This document shows, in pieces, positions 17,383 to 25,945 of a stretch of DNA of 64,000 nt. The first letter of the stretch is position 1. Each line of letters starts with the position of its first letter. Both the position numbers and the translations under genes were made by a program. The notes beneath the pieces were generated by a model. That model saw only the letters and a list, made by a program, of their open reading frames with translations, did no database searches and was not told where the DNA came from. The DNA comes from Liquorilactobacillus capillatus DSM 19910 (lineage in GTDB: Bacteria > Bacillota > Bacilli > Lactobacillales > Lactobacillaceae). Location of the stretch: assembly GCF_001434915.1 (NCBI RefSeq), contig NZ_AZEF01000006.1, positions 1 through 64,000 of the forward strand, given 5' to 3'.

Positions 17383-17715
17383 ATGACATGGCTTGAAATT
17401 ATCGCTGTTGGCAGTCTTGTTTTTCTGATTGTCTACAATTTAAAAACAAGTTTAGCAGTCAAAAAATTGCGAAGTAAGGTTAATCTTGATAAGGCAGAGA
17501 AAGTAGAAGTAGCAGGAAGCCAAGAATTAATGAGAGTTGCAGCTGAGAAAAAACGTTGGACTCTTTTAGGACAGGTTCTTTTCTGGCTTTCTGTCGCAAT
17601 GGCTTTTTTTGCTTCATTACTTGAAGTAGTTTATTTTTTAGATTTGTATACAATCACTTCAATCTACGTAAATTATTTAGATGAGAAAGTGATAAAAACG
17701 ATTAATAAGGCATAA
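17383..17715 (+). CDS. Small membrane protein (110 aa), uncharacterised
   Basis: Not recognised. Two hydrophobic segments, WLEIIAVGSLVFLIVYNL at the N-terminus and LFWLSVAMAFFASLLEVVYF at about residues 68-90, enclose a basic cytoplasmic-type stretch. ATG 17383 has GTAGGGGGA upstream. It follows the UspA gene by 49 bp and precedes a terminator, so it probably closes that unit. Confidence 0.6.
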   Translation: MTWLEIIAVGSLVFLIVYNLKTSLAVKKLRSKVNLDKAEKVEVAGSQELMRVAAEKKRWTLLGQVLFWLSVAMAFFASLLEVVYFLDLYTITSIYVNYLDEKVIKTINKA

Positions 17716-17779
17716 CCAGCAGATAAGAGACCTCGCTGGATATAATATGTTTTAAAGTTACTTTTTTTTTAAACTAACA

Positions 17780-17806
17780 GAACTTGCTGAAAGCAGGTTT
17801 TTTTTT
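17780..17806 (+). terminator. Terminator closing the UspA unit
   Basis: ACTTGC and GCAGGT form a stem with a short loop and a nine-T tail. Confidence 0.8.
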
Positions 17807-17867
17807 ATGGTAAAATATTCCATGTGTCTGTTATGAATAATTATGTAAGAGAATTGGAGTTTTGCTA

Positions 17868-18293
17868 ATGGATATTATGAAAGAATATGGGTTATCGCTT
17901 TTGAAAGGATTAGGGTCTTTCGTTATTTTAGTCGCGTTAGCTAACCTTGTTAAAAGCGCGGACTGGAGGCTACTTTTAAATTATTATCTACTCAGTAATT
18001 ATATTATGCTTTACCCATTTAACCAACGTTCTTTTAAGGAAAAAAGGATCAAAGATAAGGAATTGACTGAATCTTTATCGCGGACACAGCGAAAGAAGGG
18101 GATGGTATCGGAAACCGGTACTATTGAGGAGGCAACCCCATTATCGCGTGTTGCAACAACGCGTATAAATAAAAATGATCCTCGGGAAGCCCTATTACGA
18201 ATGGGTTTCAGCCTAATGAAGTATACTTTCTTGATTGTCTGTGCACCACTAATCTTTATGCAGGCTTACTTACTAGGAAAAAGTGAGATTTAA
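17868..18293 (+). CDS. Membrane-associated protein (141 aa), uncharacterised
   Basis: Not recognised. ATG 17868 (MDIMKEYGLSLLKGLGSF) has TTGGAG 8 nt upstream. Hydrophobic segments at the N-terminus (LGSFVILVALANLVK) and C-terminus (FLIVCAPLIFMQAYLL) flank a basic, probably cytoplasmic middle part with many lysines and arginines. Both ends in the membrane and a charged centre suggest a structural or sensing role, but none is proposed. It lies alone between two terminators. Confidence 0.55.
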   Translation: MDIMKEYGLSLLKGLGSFVILVALANLVKSADWRLLLNYYLLSNYIMLYPFNQRSFKEKRIKDKELTESLSRTQRKKGMVSETGTIEEATPLSRVATTRINKNDPREALLRMGFSLMKYTFLIVCAPLIFMQAYLLGKSEI

Positions 18294-18393
18294 GTAAGCA
18301 TTTCAGTCTTTTTGGGGCAAAGATAGTAGCTCTTTGTCAGGTGCGAATTTGATAATAATAGTTTCCTTATACATTACAATTTGAAATAAAAGT

Positions 18394-18440
18394 AGACACT
18401 CAAAATAAGTGTAATATGTCACTTATTTTAAGTGTCTTTT
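18394..18440 (+). terminator. Terminator with long stem; gap 18294-18641
   Basis: AGACACT-CAAAATAAGTG pairs with CACTTATTTT-AAGTGTCT across a 9-nt loop and ends in TTTTAT. Nothing else recognisable was found in the 348-base gap apart from the promoter region and the GTGGAGG ribosome binding site of the next permease. Confidence 0.8.
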
Positions 18441-18641
18441 ATAAGCCTCAATAAATAAAAATATTTTTTAATGAGACTCCTAAACTGCTTATCTAATCTT
18501 TAATTAATGTTGAAATGGTCAAGGGCTGTAAGTATACTGCTTATCTACTTTCTTAGTATTAGAAATGATTGACTTTTCTAATATATTTGTTATAATTTTT
18601 CTAACTTATTACAACTTTAATTACACCGTGGAGGAATTTAT

Positions 18642-20090
18642 ATGAAAAATCTTATGAGAAGGCTCTTTTTAAAAGAAGATCCCAATGTTTATCAAGATAA
18701 AGACTCACATTTAAAACGGGTTTTGACAGTCAAGGATTTTCTTGCTCTTGGAGTTGGGACAATCGTTTCGACGTCAATTTTTACTTTACCAGGAGTAGTT
18801 GCTGCATCATATGCAGGCCCTGCAGTGGCGTTATCATTCCTTGCGGCGGCTATTGTTGCCGGGTTAGTTGCGTTTGCGTATGCGGAGATGTCATCAGCAA
18901 TGCCGTTTGCCGGTTCAGCTTACTCATGGATTAATGTTATTTTTGGTGAATTTTTTGGTTGGATTGCCGGTTGGGCTTTACTGGCGGAGTATTTTATCGC
19001 TGTTGCTTTTGTTGCTTCAGGATTATCAGCTAATTTTAGAGGGTTAATGGAGCCGCTGGGATTTGAGCTTCCCAAGTATTTAGCTAATGCATTCGGAACA
19101 GACGGTGGATTTGTCGACCTTGTTGCGGTTGTTGTTATTGCATTAATTGCTGTTTTGTTATCTAGAGGGGCATCAAGTGCAGCACGTGTTGAAAATGTTT
19201 TAGTTGTCTTAAAAGTTATTGCAATTCTAATTTTTATTTTTGTTGGTGCAACTGCCTTGCATAAGGCAAACTATATTCCTTTTGTTCCTGAACATCATGT
19301 TAATGCAGATGGCTCTTCATTTGGCGGTTGGCAAGGTATTTACGCAGGTGTTTCATCAATTTTCTTGTCGTATATTGGATTTGATTCAATTGCTGCAAAT
19401 TCGGCCGAGGCGAAAAACCCACAAAAGACAATGCCACGTGGTATTCTGGGGTCACTTTTAATTGCCGTTATTCTCTTTGTCGCTGTTTCACTAGTTTTAG
19501 TCGGAATGTTTCACTATTCTAGCTACGCGAATAATGCTGAACCTGTTGGCTGGGCGTTACGTCAAAGCGGACACCCTGTCATCGCTTTAATTGTTCAAGC
19601 GGTTGCTGTTGTCGGTATGTTTACAGCTCTGATTGGAATGATGCTCGCCGGTTCACGTTTGTTATACTCATTTGGTCGTGATGGAATGTTACCAAAATGG
19701 CTGGGCGTTTTAAATGACAAAAAATTACCTAATCGTTCGTTATTAGTTTTAGGAGTAGTAGGTGTTTTGCTGGGAGCACTTTTCCCATTCGCGTTTCTAG
19801 CCCAATTAATTTCAGCGGGTACATTGATTGCTTTTATGTTCGTTTCATTAGGAATCTATGCTTTGCGTTCACGTGAAGGTAAGGATATTCCTGAACCAGC
19901 TTTCAAGATGCCGTTTTATCCAGTTTTACCAGCAGTAGCTTTCCTAGCTGCTTTAGGTGTTTTCTGGGGGTTGGATTATGATGCTAAAGTTTATGCTTTA
20001 ATTTGGTTTATCTTAGGCCTGATTATTTACTTTGCATATGGGATGCGCCACTCTTACCTTAGCAAACGCGCAGATCGGTCAGAAAAATGA
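18642..20090 (+). CDS. Amino acid permease, APC superfamily (YfnA/CAT type)
   Basis: Membrane transporter of 482 residues with 12 or more helices. The first helix region LTVKDFLALGVGTIVSTSIF and the block SSIFLSYIGFDSIAANSAEA are typical of the cationic-amino-acid-transporter branch, whose members carry many amino acids. ATG 18642 has GTGGAGG upstream. The stop overlaps the start of the racemase gene by 4 bp (ATGA), so the two are translationally coupled. This makes transport of branched-chain or other nonpolar L- or D-amino acids a reasonable inference. Confidence 0.85.
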   Translation: MKNLMRRLFLKEDPNVYQDKDSHLKRVLTVKDFLALGVGTIVSTSIFTLPGVVAASYAGPAVALSFLAAAIVAGLVAFAYAEMSSAMPFAGSAYSWINVIFGEFFGWIAGWALLAEYFIAVAFVASGLSANFRGLMEPLGFELPKYLANAFGTDGGFVDLVAVVVIALIAVLLSRGASSAARVENVLVVLKVIAILIFIFVGATALHKANYIPFVPEHHVNADGSSFGGWQGIYAGVSSIFLSYIGFDSIAANSAEAKNPQKTMPRGILGSLLIAVILFVAVSLVLVGMFHYSSYANNAEPVGWALRQSGHPVIALIVQAVAVVGMFTALIGMMLAGSRLLYSFGRDGMLPKWLGVLNDKKLPNRSLLVLGVVGVLLGALFPFAFLAQLISAGTLIAFMFVSLGIYALRSREGKDIPEPAFKMPFYPVLPAVAFLAALGVFWGLDYDAKVYALIWFILGLIIYFAYGMRHSYLSKRADRSEK

Positions 20091-21424
20091 TTAATAATAA
20101 AAGTTTACTTGACGATGAGAGCAATGTCCTTGCTGAAACAGCTAGAATTAAATACTTTAATATTGTGATTGATTCTGGGAAAGGTGCCATCATCAAAGAT
20201 ATCGAAGGAAACGAATATATTGATCTGTTAGCTAGTGCCTCTGCGGTGAATACAGGTCATGCGCACCCGCATGTTGTAGCTGCTATCCAAAAGCAAGCAG
20301 CTAAATTAATTCAGTATACACCCGCTTATTTTGCCAATACACCAGCAGCTAAGTTGGCTCAACGTTTATGCAAATTAGCACCTATAAGTGGGCCCAAAAA
20401 GATGTTCTGGGGTAATTCGGGGTCAGATGCTAATGATGGTATTATCAAGCTTGCGCGGGCATATACGAAACGCCCTTACCTTGTAAGCTTTATGGGTGCT
20501 TATCATGGAGCAACTTATGGTTCATTATCCTTATCAGCTGTGAGTCTGAATATGACACGGAAAATAGGACCCTTACTACCGGATGTAGTTAAGGTTCCTT
20601 ACCCGGATCCGTGGCAACGTACAAAAAACGAGAGTGAAGAGGACTTTGTGGCGAGAATGTTTGCTGAATTTAAACGTCCTTTTGAAACTTTTCTCCCAGC
20701 TGAAGAGACAGCATTAATTATTATTGAACCAATTCAAGGTGACGGTGGAATCGTGAAAGCACCAGTTGAATTTATACGCAAGGTTGCTGACTTTGCGCAT
20801 AAAAACGGTATTTTATTTGCAGTAGATGAAGTTAACCAAGGATTAGGTCGAACGGGTAAATGGTGGTCAATCCAACATTTTGGGGTCGAACCTGATTTGA
20901 TGTCAGTCGGAAAATCACTTGCTTCCGGACTACCACTTAGTGCGGTAATAGGGCGTACTGAGATAATGGATTCTCTAGATGCACCAGCACATCTATTTAC
21001 TACTTCAGGTAATCCTGTTACAACGGCGGCCGCGATGGCTACACTTGATGTTATTGAGAATGAAAAACTAGTTCAACGGTCAGCTTTACTAGGCACGGAG
21101 GTAGAAGCCTTTTTTAAAGCTGAACAGGCTAAGCATAGTTTTATCGGTCAGTGCCGTATCTATGGTCTTAATGGTGGAATAGATATCATTGATCCAGTAA
21201 CGCACAAACCAGATGGATTGGCAGCAACTAAATTAATTTATCGTATTTTTAAGTTGGGAGCGATTATTATTAGTCTGAAGACTAATATTCTGAGATTTCA
21301 ACCACCGTTAGTGATAACGGAAGAACAACTACATCAGGCTTTCAAAATAATCGCACAAGCCTTTTCAGAACTAGAAGAGGGAAGATTAGCGTTACCTGCT
21401 AATGCAGATGATATCGGCTGGTAG
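20087..21424 (+). CDS. Isoleucine 2-epimerase-like amino acid racemase (class III PLP fold)
   Basis: PLP enzyme of 445 residues in the class III aminotransferase fold. It closely follows what I recall of the Lactobacillus buchneri isoleucine 2-epimerase: YIDLLASASAVNTGHAH, FGNSGSD-type GNSGSDANDGIIK, LNMTRKIGPLLP, IEPIQGDGGI, DEVNQGLGRTG and the C-terminal IGW. The PLP lysine is K276 in SVGKSLASGLPLSAVIG. The characterised enzyme interconverts L-isoleucine with D-allo-isoleucine and acts on other nonpolar amino acids. A 4-bp overlap couples it to the permease upstream. GABA aminotransferase is the main alternative label and would be an easy misannotation. Confidence 0.85.
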   Translation: MINNKSLLDDESNVLAETARIKYFNIVIDSGKGAIIKDIEGNEYIDLLASASAVNTGHAHPHVVAAIQKQAAKLIQYTPAYFANTPAAKLAQRLCKLAPISGPKKMFWGNSGSDANDGIIKLARAYTKRPYLVSFMGAYHGATYGSLSLSAVSLNMTRKIGPLLPDVVKVPYPDPWQRTKNESEEDFVARMFAEFKRPFETFLPAEETALIIIEPIQGDGGIVKAPVEFIRKVADFAHKNGILFAVDEVNQGLGRTGKWWSIQHFGVEPDLMSVGKSLASGLPLSAVIGRTEIMDSLDAPAHLFTTSGNPVTTAAAMATLDVIENEKLVQRSALLGTEVEAFFKAEQAKHSFIGQCRIYGLNGGIDIIDPVTHKPDGLAATKLIYRIFKLGAIIISLKTNILRFQPPLVITEEQLHQAFKIIAQAFSELEEGRLALPANADDIGW

Positions 21425-21539
21425 TTAGTAGTGTTGTAATTTGATGACAGTATAAGGATACTACCAATTATAGGAATCTTGTTTGGAGATATTATTGTTA
21501 TAAGTGAACTAGTGTATAGCAGTACTAAAGTAAAACAAC

Positions 21540-21592
21540 AAAGGACAGAACCAGTTCAAAAATTATTTTTTGAACTGGTTCTGTCCTTTTTA
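21540..21592. terminator. Bidirectional terminator between the racemase and the convergent gene
   Basis: AAGGACAGAACCAGTTC and GAACTGGTTCTGTCCTT form a stem of over 20 bp with A/T flanks on both sides. Its AGTTCAAAA/TTTTGAACT core is shared with the terminator at 5928-5968. Confidence 0.9.
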
Positions 21593-21645
21593 CTAATAAA
21601 AACCAATTTATTTTTATTTCAGCTAGTACTACATGAGAAAGAATA

Positions 21646-22203
21646 TTAATCATCAAAAATAAGGACTTCAGGCCATAGTGCTGGCCAGTTTTTTCTAAGC
21701 ATCCGTCGACGATAAAATTGTAGCTTTTTAGGGTCCGCCATAAAAAGTGGTGAGGGATGAACTTCAAATTTAAAAAGGTCTTTAAGACCATAAGGTGCTA
21801 TTATTTGCAGCTTGTTATTCTCAAGATAGACTCCAACTGCACTACAGTTTTCAGGGATTGTTGAAATAGCTGTTAGCAGATCTTTACCATGGGGTTCTCG
21901 TCCATTTGTAGAAGTTAAAGCTGTATTCTGTAGATTCCAAAGGTAGTTTGGGTATTTTTGAGTAATTAGTGCTCTAGTAGTTAGTAGATGTTCATAGGAT
22001 TCCGATGAGTTGCTGTAAAGAATATCAATATTATTTTTGATAGCTGAATATGGGCGGTATGATAGCTGGCTCCAGATTAGGTTCCTAATTGTACCAGCAC
22101 ATAATGCCCAATTTGAGAGCTTAAAAGTACTGATAATCTCTAATAAGCTAGTTAGTTCGGGTGTTTCTTTAATTAAGCTGATTAAGTCCTGTTCGTATTC
22201 CAT
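21646..22203 (-). CDS. Nucleotidyltransferase-like protein (PF06042 type) with altered acidic site
   Basis: A 185-residue cytoplasmic protein. ALCAGTIRNLIWSQLSYR followed by NNIDILY matches the nucleotidyltransferase family that normally reads AAGxIRNxVW and then DIDVxYxD. Here residue 58 is Asn and residue 65 is Asn, leaving only D60 of the expected acidic set, so catalytic activity is doubtful. The C-terminal KLQFYRRRMLRKNWP, a basic stretch, is also usual in the family. GGAGG lies 6 nt upstream of the ATG. Function unknown for the family in lactobacilli. Confidence 0.75.
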   Translation of the reverse strand: MEYEQDLISLIKETPELTSLLEIISTFKLSNWALCAGTIRNLIWSQLSYRPYSAIKNNIDILYSNSSESYEHLLTTRALITQKYPNYLWNLQNTALTSTNGREPHGKDLLTAISTIPENCSAVGVYLENNKLQIIAPYGLKDLFKFEVHPSPLFMADPKKLQFYRRRMLRKNWPALWPEVLIFDD

Positions 22204-22320
22204 GAGGAGCCTCCAATAGTGTTATAACCATTATTGTAGGTTGTTTTTAGAGAAAATAAAAGTCTGTTTTTTGGTTAAAGTAATAAATAAAAACTTTGAT
22301 TAGCTAGATATTAGTGAATT

Positions 22321-22361
22321 TTGTCTTGAAATTTGTTATATTGTATATGAAAACGTTTTAA
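22321..22361 (+). promoter_or_regulatory. ackA promoter with overlapping cre-like site
   Basis: TTGTCT (22321-22326), a 17-nt spacer and TATATG (22344-22349) form a plausible promoter. ATGAAAACGTTTTAA (22347-22361) matches the CcpA cre consensus WTGNAANCGNWNNCW at 14 of 15 positions and overlaps the -10 box and likely start point. Confidence 0.6.
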
Positions 22362-22383
22362 GTAAGAGCTGGGAGGAATTGTT

Positions 22384-23610
22384 ATGCAAAAGATTATTGC
22401 GATTAATGCTGGAAGTTCGAGTTTGAAATTTAAGTTATTTGAGATGCCGGAGGAAAAGGTTATTGCCAAAGGTCTTTTTGATCGAATCGGGTTGGATGAA
22501 GGAAAAATTAAAATTAAATATAATAAAACAAAGAGCTTTGAAAAAGCAGAACATATTGAAAATCATGCTACTGCTGTTAAGAAGTTACTCGATTTGTTGC
22601 TCGAACTTGATATTATCAAAGAATATGCTGAAATTACAGGAGTGGGTCACCGTGTGGTCGCGGGTGGTGAGTTTTTTAAAAAATCAGTTGTTATTAATAC
22701 CAAAGTGATGCGGCAGATAAATGAACTGGCTGAATATGCGCCTATCCATAATCCCGCTAACTTAATGGGAATTAAGGCTTTTAAAAAAATCCTGCCTAAA
22801 GCAATTGCAGTTGCTGTTTTTGACACCTCATTTCATCAAACCATGCCTAAAACGAATTTTCTTTTCAGTGTCCCATATGAGTGGTATCACAACTATGGAG
22901 TAAGAAGGTATGGAGCGCATGGAACAAGTCATCGTTATGTTGCAAGGGTAGCTGCACGAATGATGGAACGACCACTTAAAGAGCTTAAGCTCATTACCTG
23001 TCATTTGGGTGCCGGGGCTTCGATCTGTGCCGTCAAAAACGGTAAATCTTTTGATACTTCGATGGGTTTCACTCCTCTTACTGGTATTACGATGGGGACA
23101 CGTTCTGGTGATACTGATGTAGCGATGATATCGTTTATGATGCAAAAATTAAAAATGCACTCAATGCCAGAAATTATTTATGATCTAAATAAAAAGTCTG
23201 GTTTACTAGGTATCTCAGGCATTTCATCAGATATGCGCGATATAGAAGAAAAGAAAGCAACGAATGAAAGAGCACAGTTAGCAGAAGATATTTTTGTTAA
23301 AGATGTTGTTAAATATATCGGTGCTTATACAGCTGAGATGGGCGGCTTAGATGGAATTGTTTTTACCGCAGGAATCGGTGAAAATTCGGCTCGAGTTAGG
23401 GAACTAGTAATGAAACGTCTTGCCTATATGGGCATAACAATTGACCAAGAGAAGAATAAGCTGAGAGGACAAGCTGAATTTGTATCAAGTCTAGATTCAA
23501 AAGTAGCTGTGATGATGATCCCAACAGATGAGGAACTTATGATTGCACGAGATGTGCAGACGTTAGCGGATAAAAGTAAGGAAGTTTATTCTAAAATACA
23601 TGCAGGCTAA
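22384..23610 (+). CDS. ackA: Acetate kinase
   Basis: Transfers phosphate from acetyl phosphate to ADP, yielding acetate and ATP; a core fermentation step. The 408-residue protein has both family signatures: IIAINAGSSSLKFKLFEM at the start and the block VGHRVVAGG. The ASKHA-fold catalytic region reads DTSFHQTMP, and RRYGAHGTSHRYV follows. GGGAGG precedes ATG 22384. A cre-like site on the promoter suggests carbon catabolite control by CcpA. It stands alone. Confidence 0.96.
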   Translation: MQKIIAINAGSSSLKFKLFEMPEEKVIAKGLFDRIGLDEGKIKIKYNKTKSFEKAEHIENHATAVKKLLDLLLELDIIKEYAEITGVGHRVVAGGEFFKKSVVINTKVMRQINELAEYAPIHNPANLMGIKAFKKILPKAIAVAVFDTSFHQTMPKTNFLFSVPYEWYHNYGVRRYGAHGTSHRYVARVAARMMERPLKELKLITCHLGAGASICAVKNGKSFDTSMGFTPLTGITMGTRSGDTDVAMISFMMQKLKMHSMPEIIYDLNKKSGLLGISGISSDMRDIEEKKATNERAQLAEDIFVKDVVKYIGAYTAEMGGLDGIVFTAGIGENSARVRELVMKRLAYMGITIDQEKNKLRGQAEFVSSLDSKVAVMMIPTDEELMIARDVQTLADKSKEVYSKIHAG

Positions 23611-23773
23611 AGATCTATGTAAGGGAACTCATAAGTCAGATTTAATTTTTTAATTAGTTATTTTTTTGATAATTAATTGTAAACTAATCGTAACATAAAA
23701 AGGTTCACAAACCTGCCAAAACATGTTAGATTATTCAAGTCAGATAATCAACTAATTTTTAGGGGGTTTTGTC

Positions 23774-23977
23774 ATGGGCAATAAATTTGATATTTTAGCG
23801 GAGTATCAAGCTGCAGAAGCAAAAGTTGCTGAACTTAATGATGTTTGTGAAAAGATAAATCATAGCAGTCGTGGACGTCATCTTTTGAATGCTTACGATG
23901 AGAAACGACGCAATCTGCTAGCAGAGCGTGATCACCTAGAGATTATACTAGAAGCAATGTCTGCAGCTGAAGATTAG
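23774..23977 (+). CDS. Small coiled-coil protein (67 aa), uncharacterised
   Basis: Not recognised. A clear ribosome binding site (AGGGGG) precedes ATG 23774. The 67 residues are acidic and almost wholly helical: YQAAEAKVAELNDVCEKINH and ERDHLEIILEAMSAAED form two helices joined by SSRGRHLLN, like a helical hairpin. It lies between ackA and the purine genes with a terminator behind it, and has no obvious partner. Confidence 0.55.
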   Translation: MGNKFDILAEYQAAEAKVAELNDVCEKINHSSRGRHLLNAYDEKRRNLLAERDHLEIILEAMSAAED

Positions 23978-24133
23978 AAATTAAATACTTGATTTTAGGG
24001 AAATAGCACGATTTAATAGTTATTCGATTTTAAATAGTAACTTTAGTTTATTGTAAGAGTTGGTTTTAATAGTATCGATTTAGGTAAGATAAGACTTACT
24101 ACTATAAACATGTTCTTCTTTTATATAAGCATA

Positions 24134-24172
24134 GAAGAGAGAGGTTGGATCATTTTTTGATCCAACCTCTTC
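24134..24172. terminator. Hairpin after the 67-aa gene
   Basis: GAGGTTGGATCA and TGATCCAACCTC form a perfect 12-bp stem, extended by GAAGA/TCTTC. The T tail is poor on both strands, so termination may be partial. Confidence 0.5.
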
Positions 24173-24258
24173 GCTGTATATGTACTTTTTAATAACCTTA
24201 ATACCTTTGAAAAATAAGTTCTTGAAAATAACACGTATGAATAATTGAATATACATAG

Positions 24259-24305
24259 AATAGTTCGATTTTTACTTTGACATTCATTTTTTGATTTGGT
24301 AAGCT
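24259..24305 (+). promoter_or_regulatory. PurBox-like site and promoter of purEKB
   Basis: AATAGTTCGATTTTT (24259-24273) is an inverted PurBox, resembling AWWWCCGAACWWT read on the other strand. Nine bases later comes TTGACA (24277-24282), a 17-nt spacer and TAAGCT (24300-24305). The purC promoter has the same layout. PurR is the expected regulator; whether it activates (as in Lactococcus) or represses (as in Bacillus) cannot be read from the sequence. Confidence 0.6.
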
Positions 24306-24328
24306 AAATAAAAAGTGGAGGGATAGAT

Positions 24329-24817
24329 GTGAGTAGCAAAATAAGTATAGTTATGGGCAGTATCTCAGATTGGGAAACAATGAAGGAAACAGCCTTAATC
24401 TTAGATCAATTTCAGGTTGAATATACTAAAGATGTTATTTCAGCACACCGCATGCCAGCCGAAATGTTCGCCTTTTCTGAGAATGCCGCTGCGGCAGGAG
24501 TTAAGGTTATTATTGCCGGTGCGGGAGGAGCAGCCCATTTACCTGGGATGATGGCTGCTAATACAATCTTACCAGTTGTTGGTGTACCTGTTCAAAGCCA
24601 CGCGCTTAATGGGCTTGATTCGTTGTTATCAATTGTGCAGATGCCAGCAGGTGTACCAGTAGCAACAACCGCGATTGGTACAGCTGGGGCAAAGAATGCA
24701 GCCTTGTTAGCACTACAAATATTAGCTATAAATAATAAAGACTTACAGAATGAGTTACTTACTTTTCGCAAAAAACAACATGATGATTCAGTGAAAAGTG
24801 GTGAACAGCTTGACTAA
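24329..24817 (+). CDS. purE: N5-carboxyaminoimidazole ribonucleotide mutase
   Basis: Converts N5-CAIR to CAIR in purine synthesis; small Rossmann-like protein of 162 residues. Signature features are [11 protein letters not shown] at the phosphate site, [10 protein letters not shown] and [14 protein letters not shown]. The start is GTG 24329 after GTGGAGGGAT; the ATG two bases earlier is closed at once by TGA. First gene of purEKB; its 3' end overlaps purK by a few bases. Confidence 0.95.
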   Translation: MSSKISIVMGSISDWETMKETALILDQFQVEYTKDVISAHRMPAEMFAFSENAAAAGVKVIIAGAGGAAHLPGMMAANTILPVVGVPVQSHALNGLDSLLSIVQMPAGVPVATTAIGTAGAKNAALLALQILAINNKDLQNELLTFRKKQHDDSVKSGEQLD

Positions 24818-25931
24818 GTTTATTGAACAAGGTAGGACGATCGGGATTATTGGCGGTGGACAATTAGGGCAAATGCTGGCCTTTTCAGCAAAAAAAGCCG
24901 GTTTTCGGGTACTTATTTTAGATCCTAATCCAGATTGTTCTGCTGGTCAGACGGCTGATGACCAGATTGTTGCGCCTTATGCTGACTTAAAAGCTATTGA
25001 AGAATTGGCTCGGCGTTCAGATGTTTTAACGTATGAATTCGAGAATGTCGATCTGCAAGCATTAGAAGATGCTAAAGAAATAGTTTCTATCCCTCAAGGC
25101 ACAAAATTACTAGCGATTACGAAAGATCGGATACGAGAAAAAACATTTTTACAAGAACATGGTTTGGAAGTAGCCCCTTTTGCAGCAATCAATAATGTGG
25201 TAGATTTAGAAGAAGCTGTTAAAAAAATCGGGTACCCTGCTGTTTTAAAAACATGCCAGGGTGGCTATGATGGCAAGGCTCAGTTAGTATTGAAGAAAAA
25301 AGAAGATCTACCCGAAGCGGCAGAACTTCTTGAGAAGGGGCAATGTATTTTGGAAGGCTGGGTTCATTTTGATAAAGAATGCTCAGTCATGATTGGACGC
25401 AGCGCAAGTGGTGAAACCTCAGTTTTTCCTGTTAGTGAGAATATTCACCGTAATCAGATTCTGCATGAGAGTATTATTCCCGCACGTTTACCGTTAAACG
25501 TACAACAGAAAGCACAACAAATGGCTAAAAAAATTGCTGCAGGAATTAATTTATGTGGAATACTTGGAGTTGAAATGTTTGTTAATGCTGAAGGTAAGAT
25601 CTTTATCAATGAACTGGCACCACGTCCACATAATTCTGGACATTATTCAATTGAAGCATGTAACTTTTCTCAATTTGATATTCATAACAGAGCGATTTGT
25701 GCTTGGCCAATGCCTAGAATCGAACTGCTCAAACCTGTTGTAATGGTAAATATTTTAGGACAGCATGTGGCTGGCTGTAGACAGCTGGTTAAGGAGAAGC
25801 CACAGTGGCAGTTCCATGATTATGGTAAAGGTGAGGTTCGACACGATCGTAAAATGGGACATGTAACAATTCTAACTGATCAGCTTACAGACACTTTAGA
25901 CGAAATTGCTAGTACAAAAGTCTGGGATTAA
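24810..25931 (+). CDS. purK: N5-carboxyaminoimidazole ribonucleotide synthase
   Basis: ATP-grasp ligase that carboxylates AIR to N5-CAIR, working as a pair with PurE. The N-terminal pocket reads [20 protein letters not shown], the central ATP-grasp part holds [13 protein letters not shown], and the metal region reads [15 protein letters not shown] prefer TTG 24810 ([12 protein letters not shown]) because GGTGA stands 6 nt upstream and the N-terminus then fits the family; the open frame reaches GTG 24798, which has no ribosome binding site. It overlaps the end of purE. Confidence 0.92.
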   Translation: MTKFIEQGRTIGIIGGGQLGQMLAFSAKKAGFRVLILDPNPDCSAGQTADDQIVAPYADLKAIEELARRSDVLTYEFENVDLQALEDAKEIVSIPQGTKLLAITKDRIREKTFLQEHGLEVAPFAAINNVVDLEEAVKKIGYPAVLKTCQGGYDGKAQLVLKKKEDLPEAAELLEKGQCILEGWVHFDKECSVMIGRSASGETSVFPVSENIHRNQILHESIIPARLPLNVQQKAQQMAKKIAAGINLCGILGVEMFVNAEGKIFINELAPRPHNSGHYSIEACNFSQFDIHNRAICAWPMPRIELLKPVVMVNILGQHVAGCRQLVKEKPQWQFHDYGKGEVRHDRKMGHVTILTDQLTDTLDEIASTKVWD

Positions 25932-25945
25932 AAGGAGAAAAAAGA

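Noticed and set aside
20087-21424. 4-aminobutyrate aminotransferase as the identity of the PLP enzyme
   Set aside because: The LASASA, NMTRKIGP and C-terminal IGW features fit isoleucine 2-epimerase better.
24180-24328. Possible purine riboswitch ahead of purE
   Set aside because: The conserved purine-riboswitch core was not found; a PurBox explains the regulation better.
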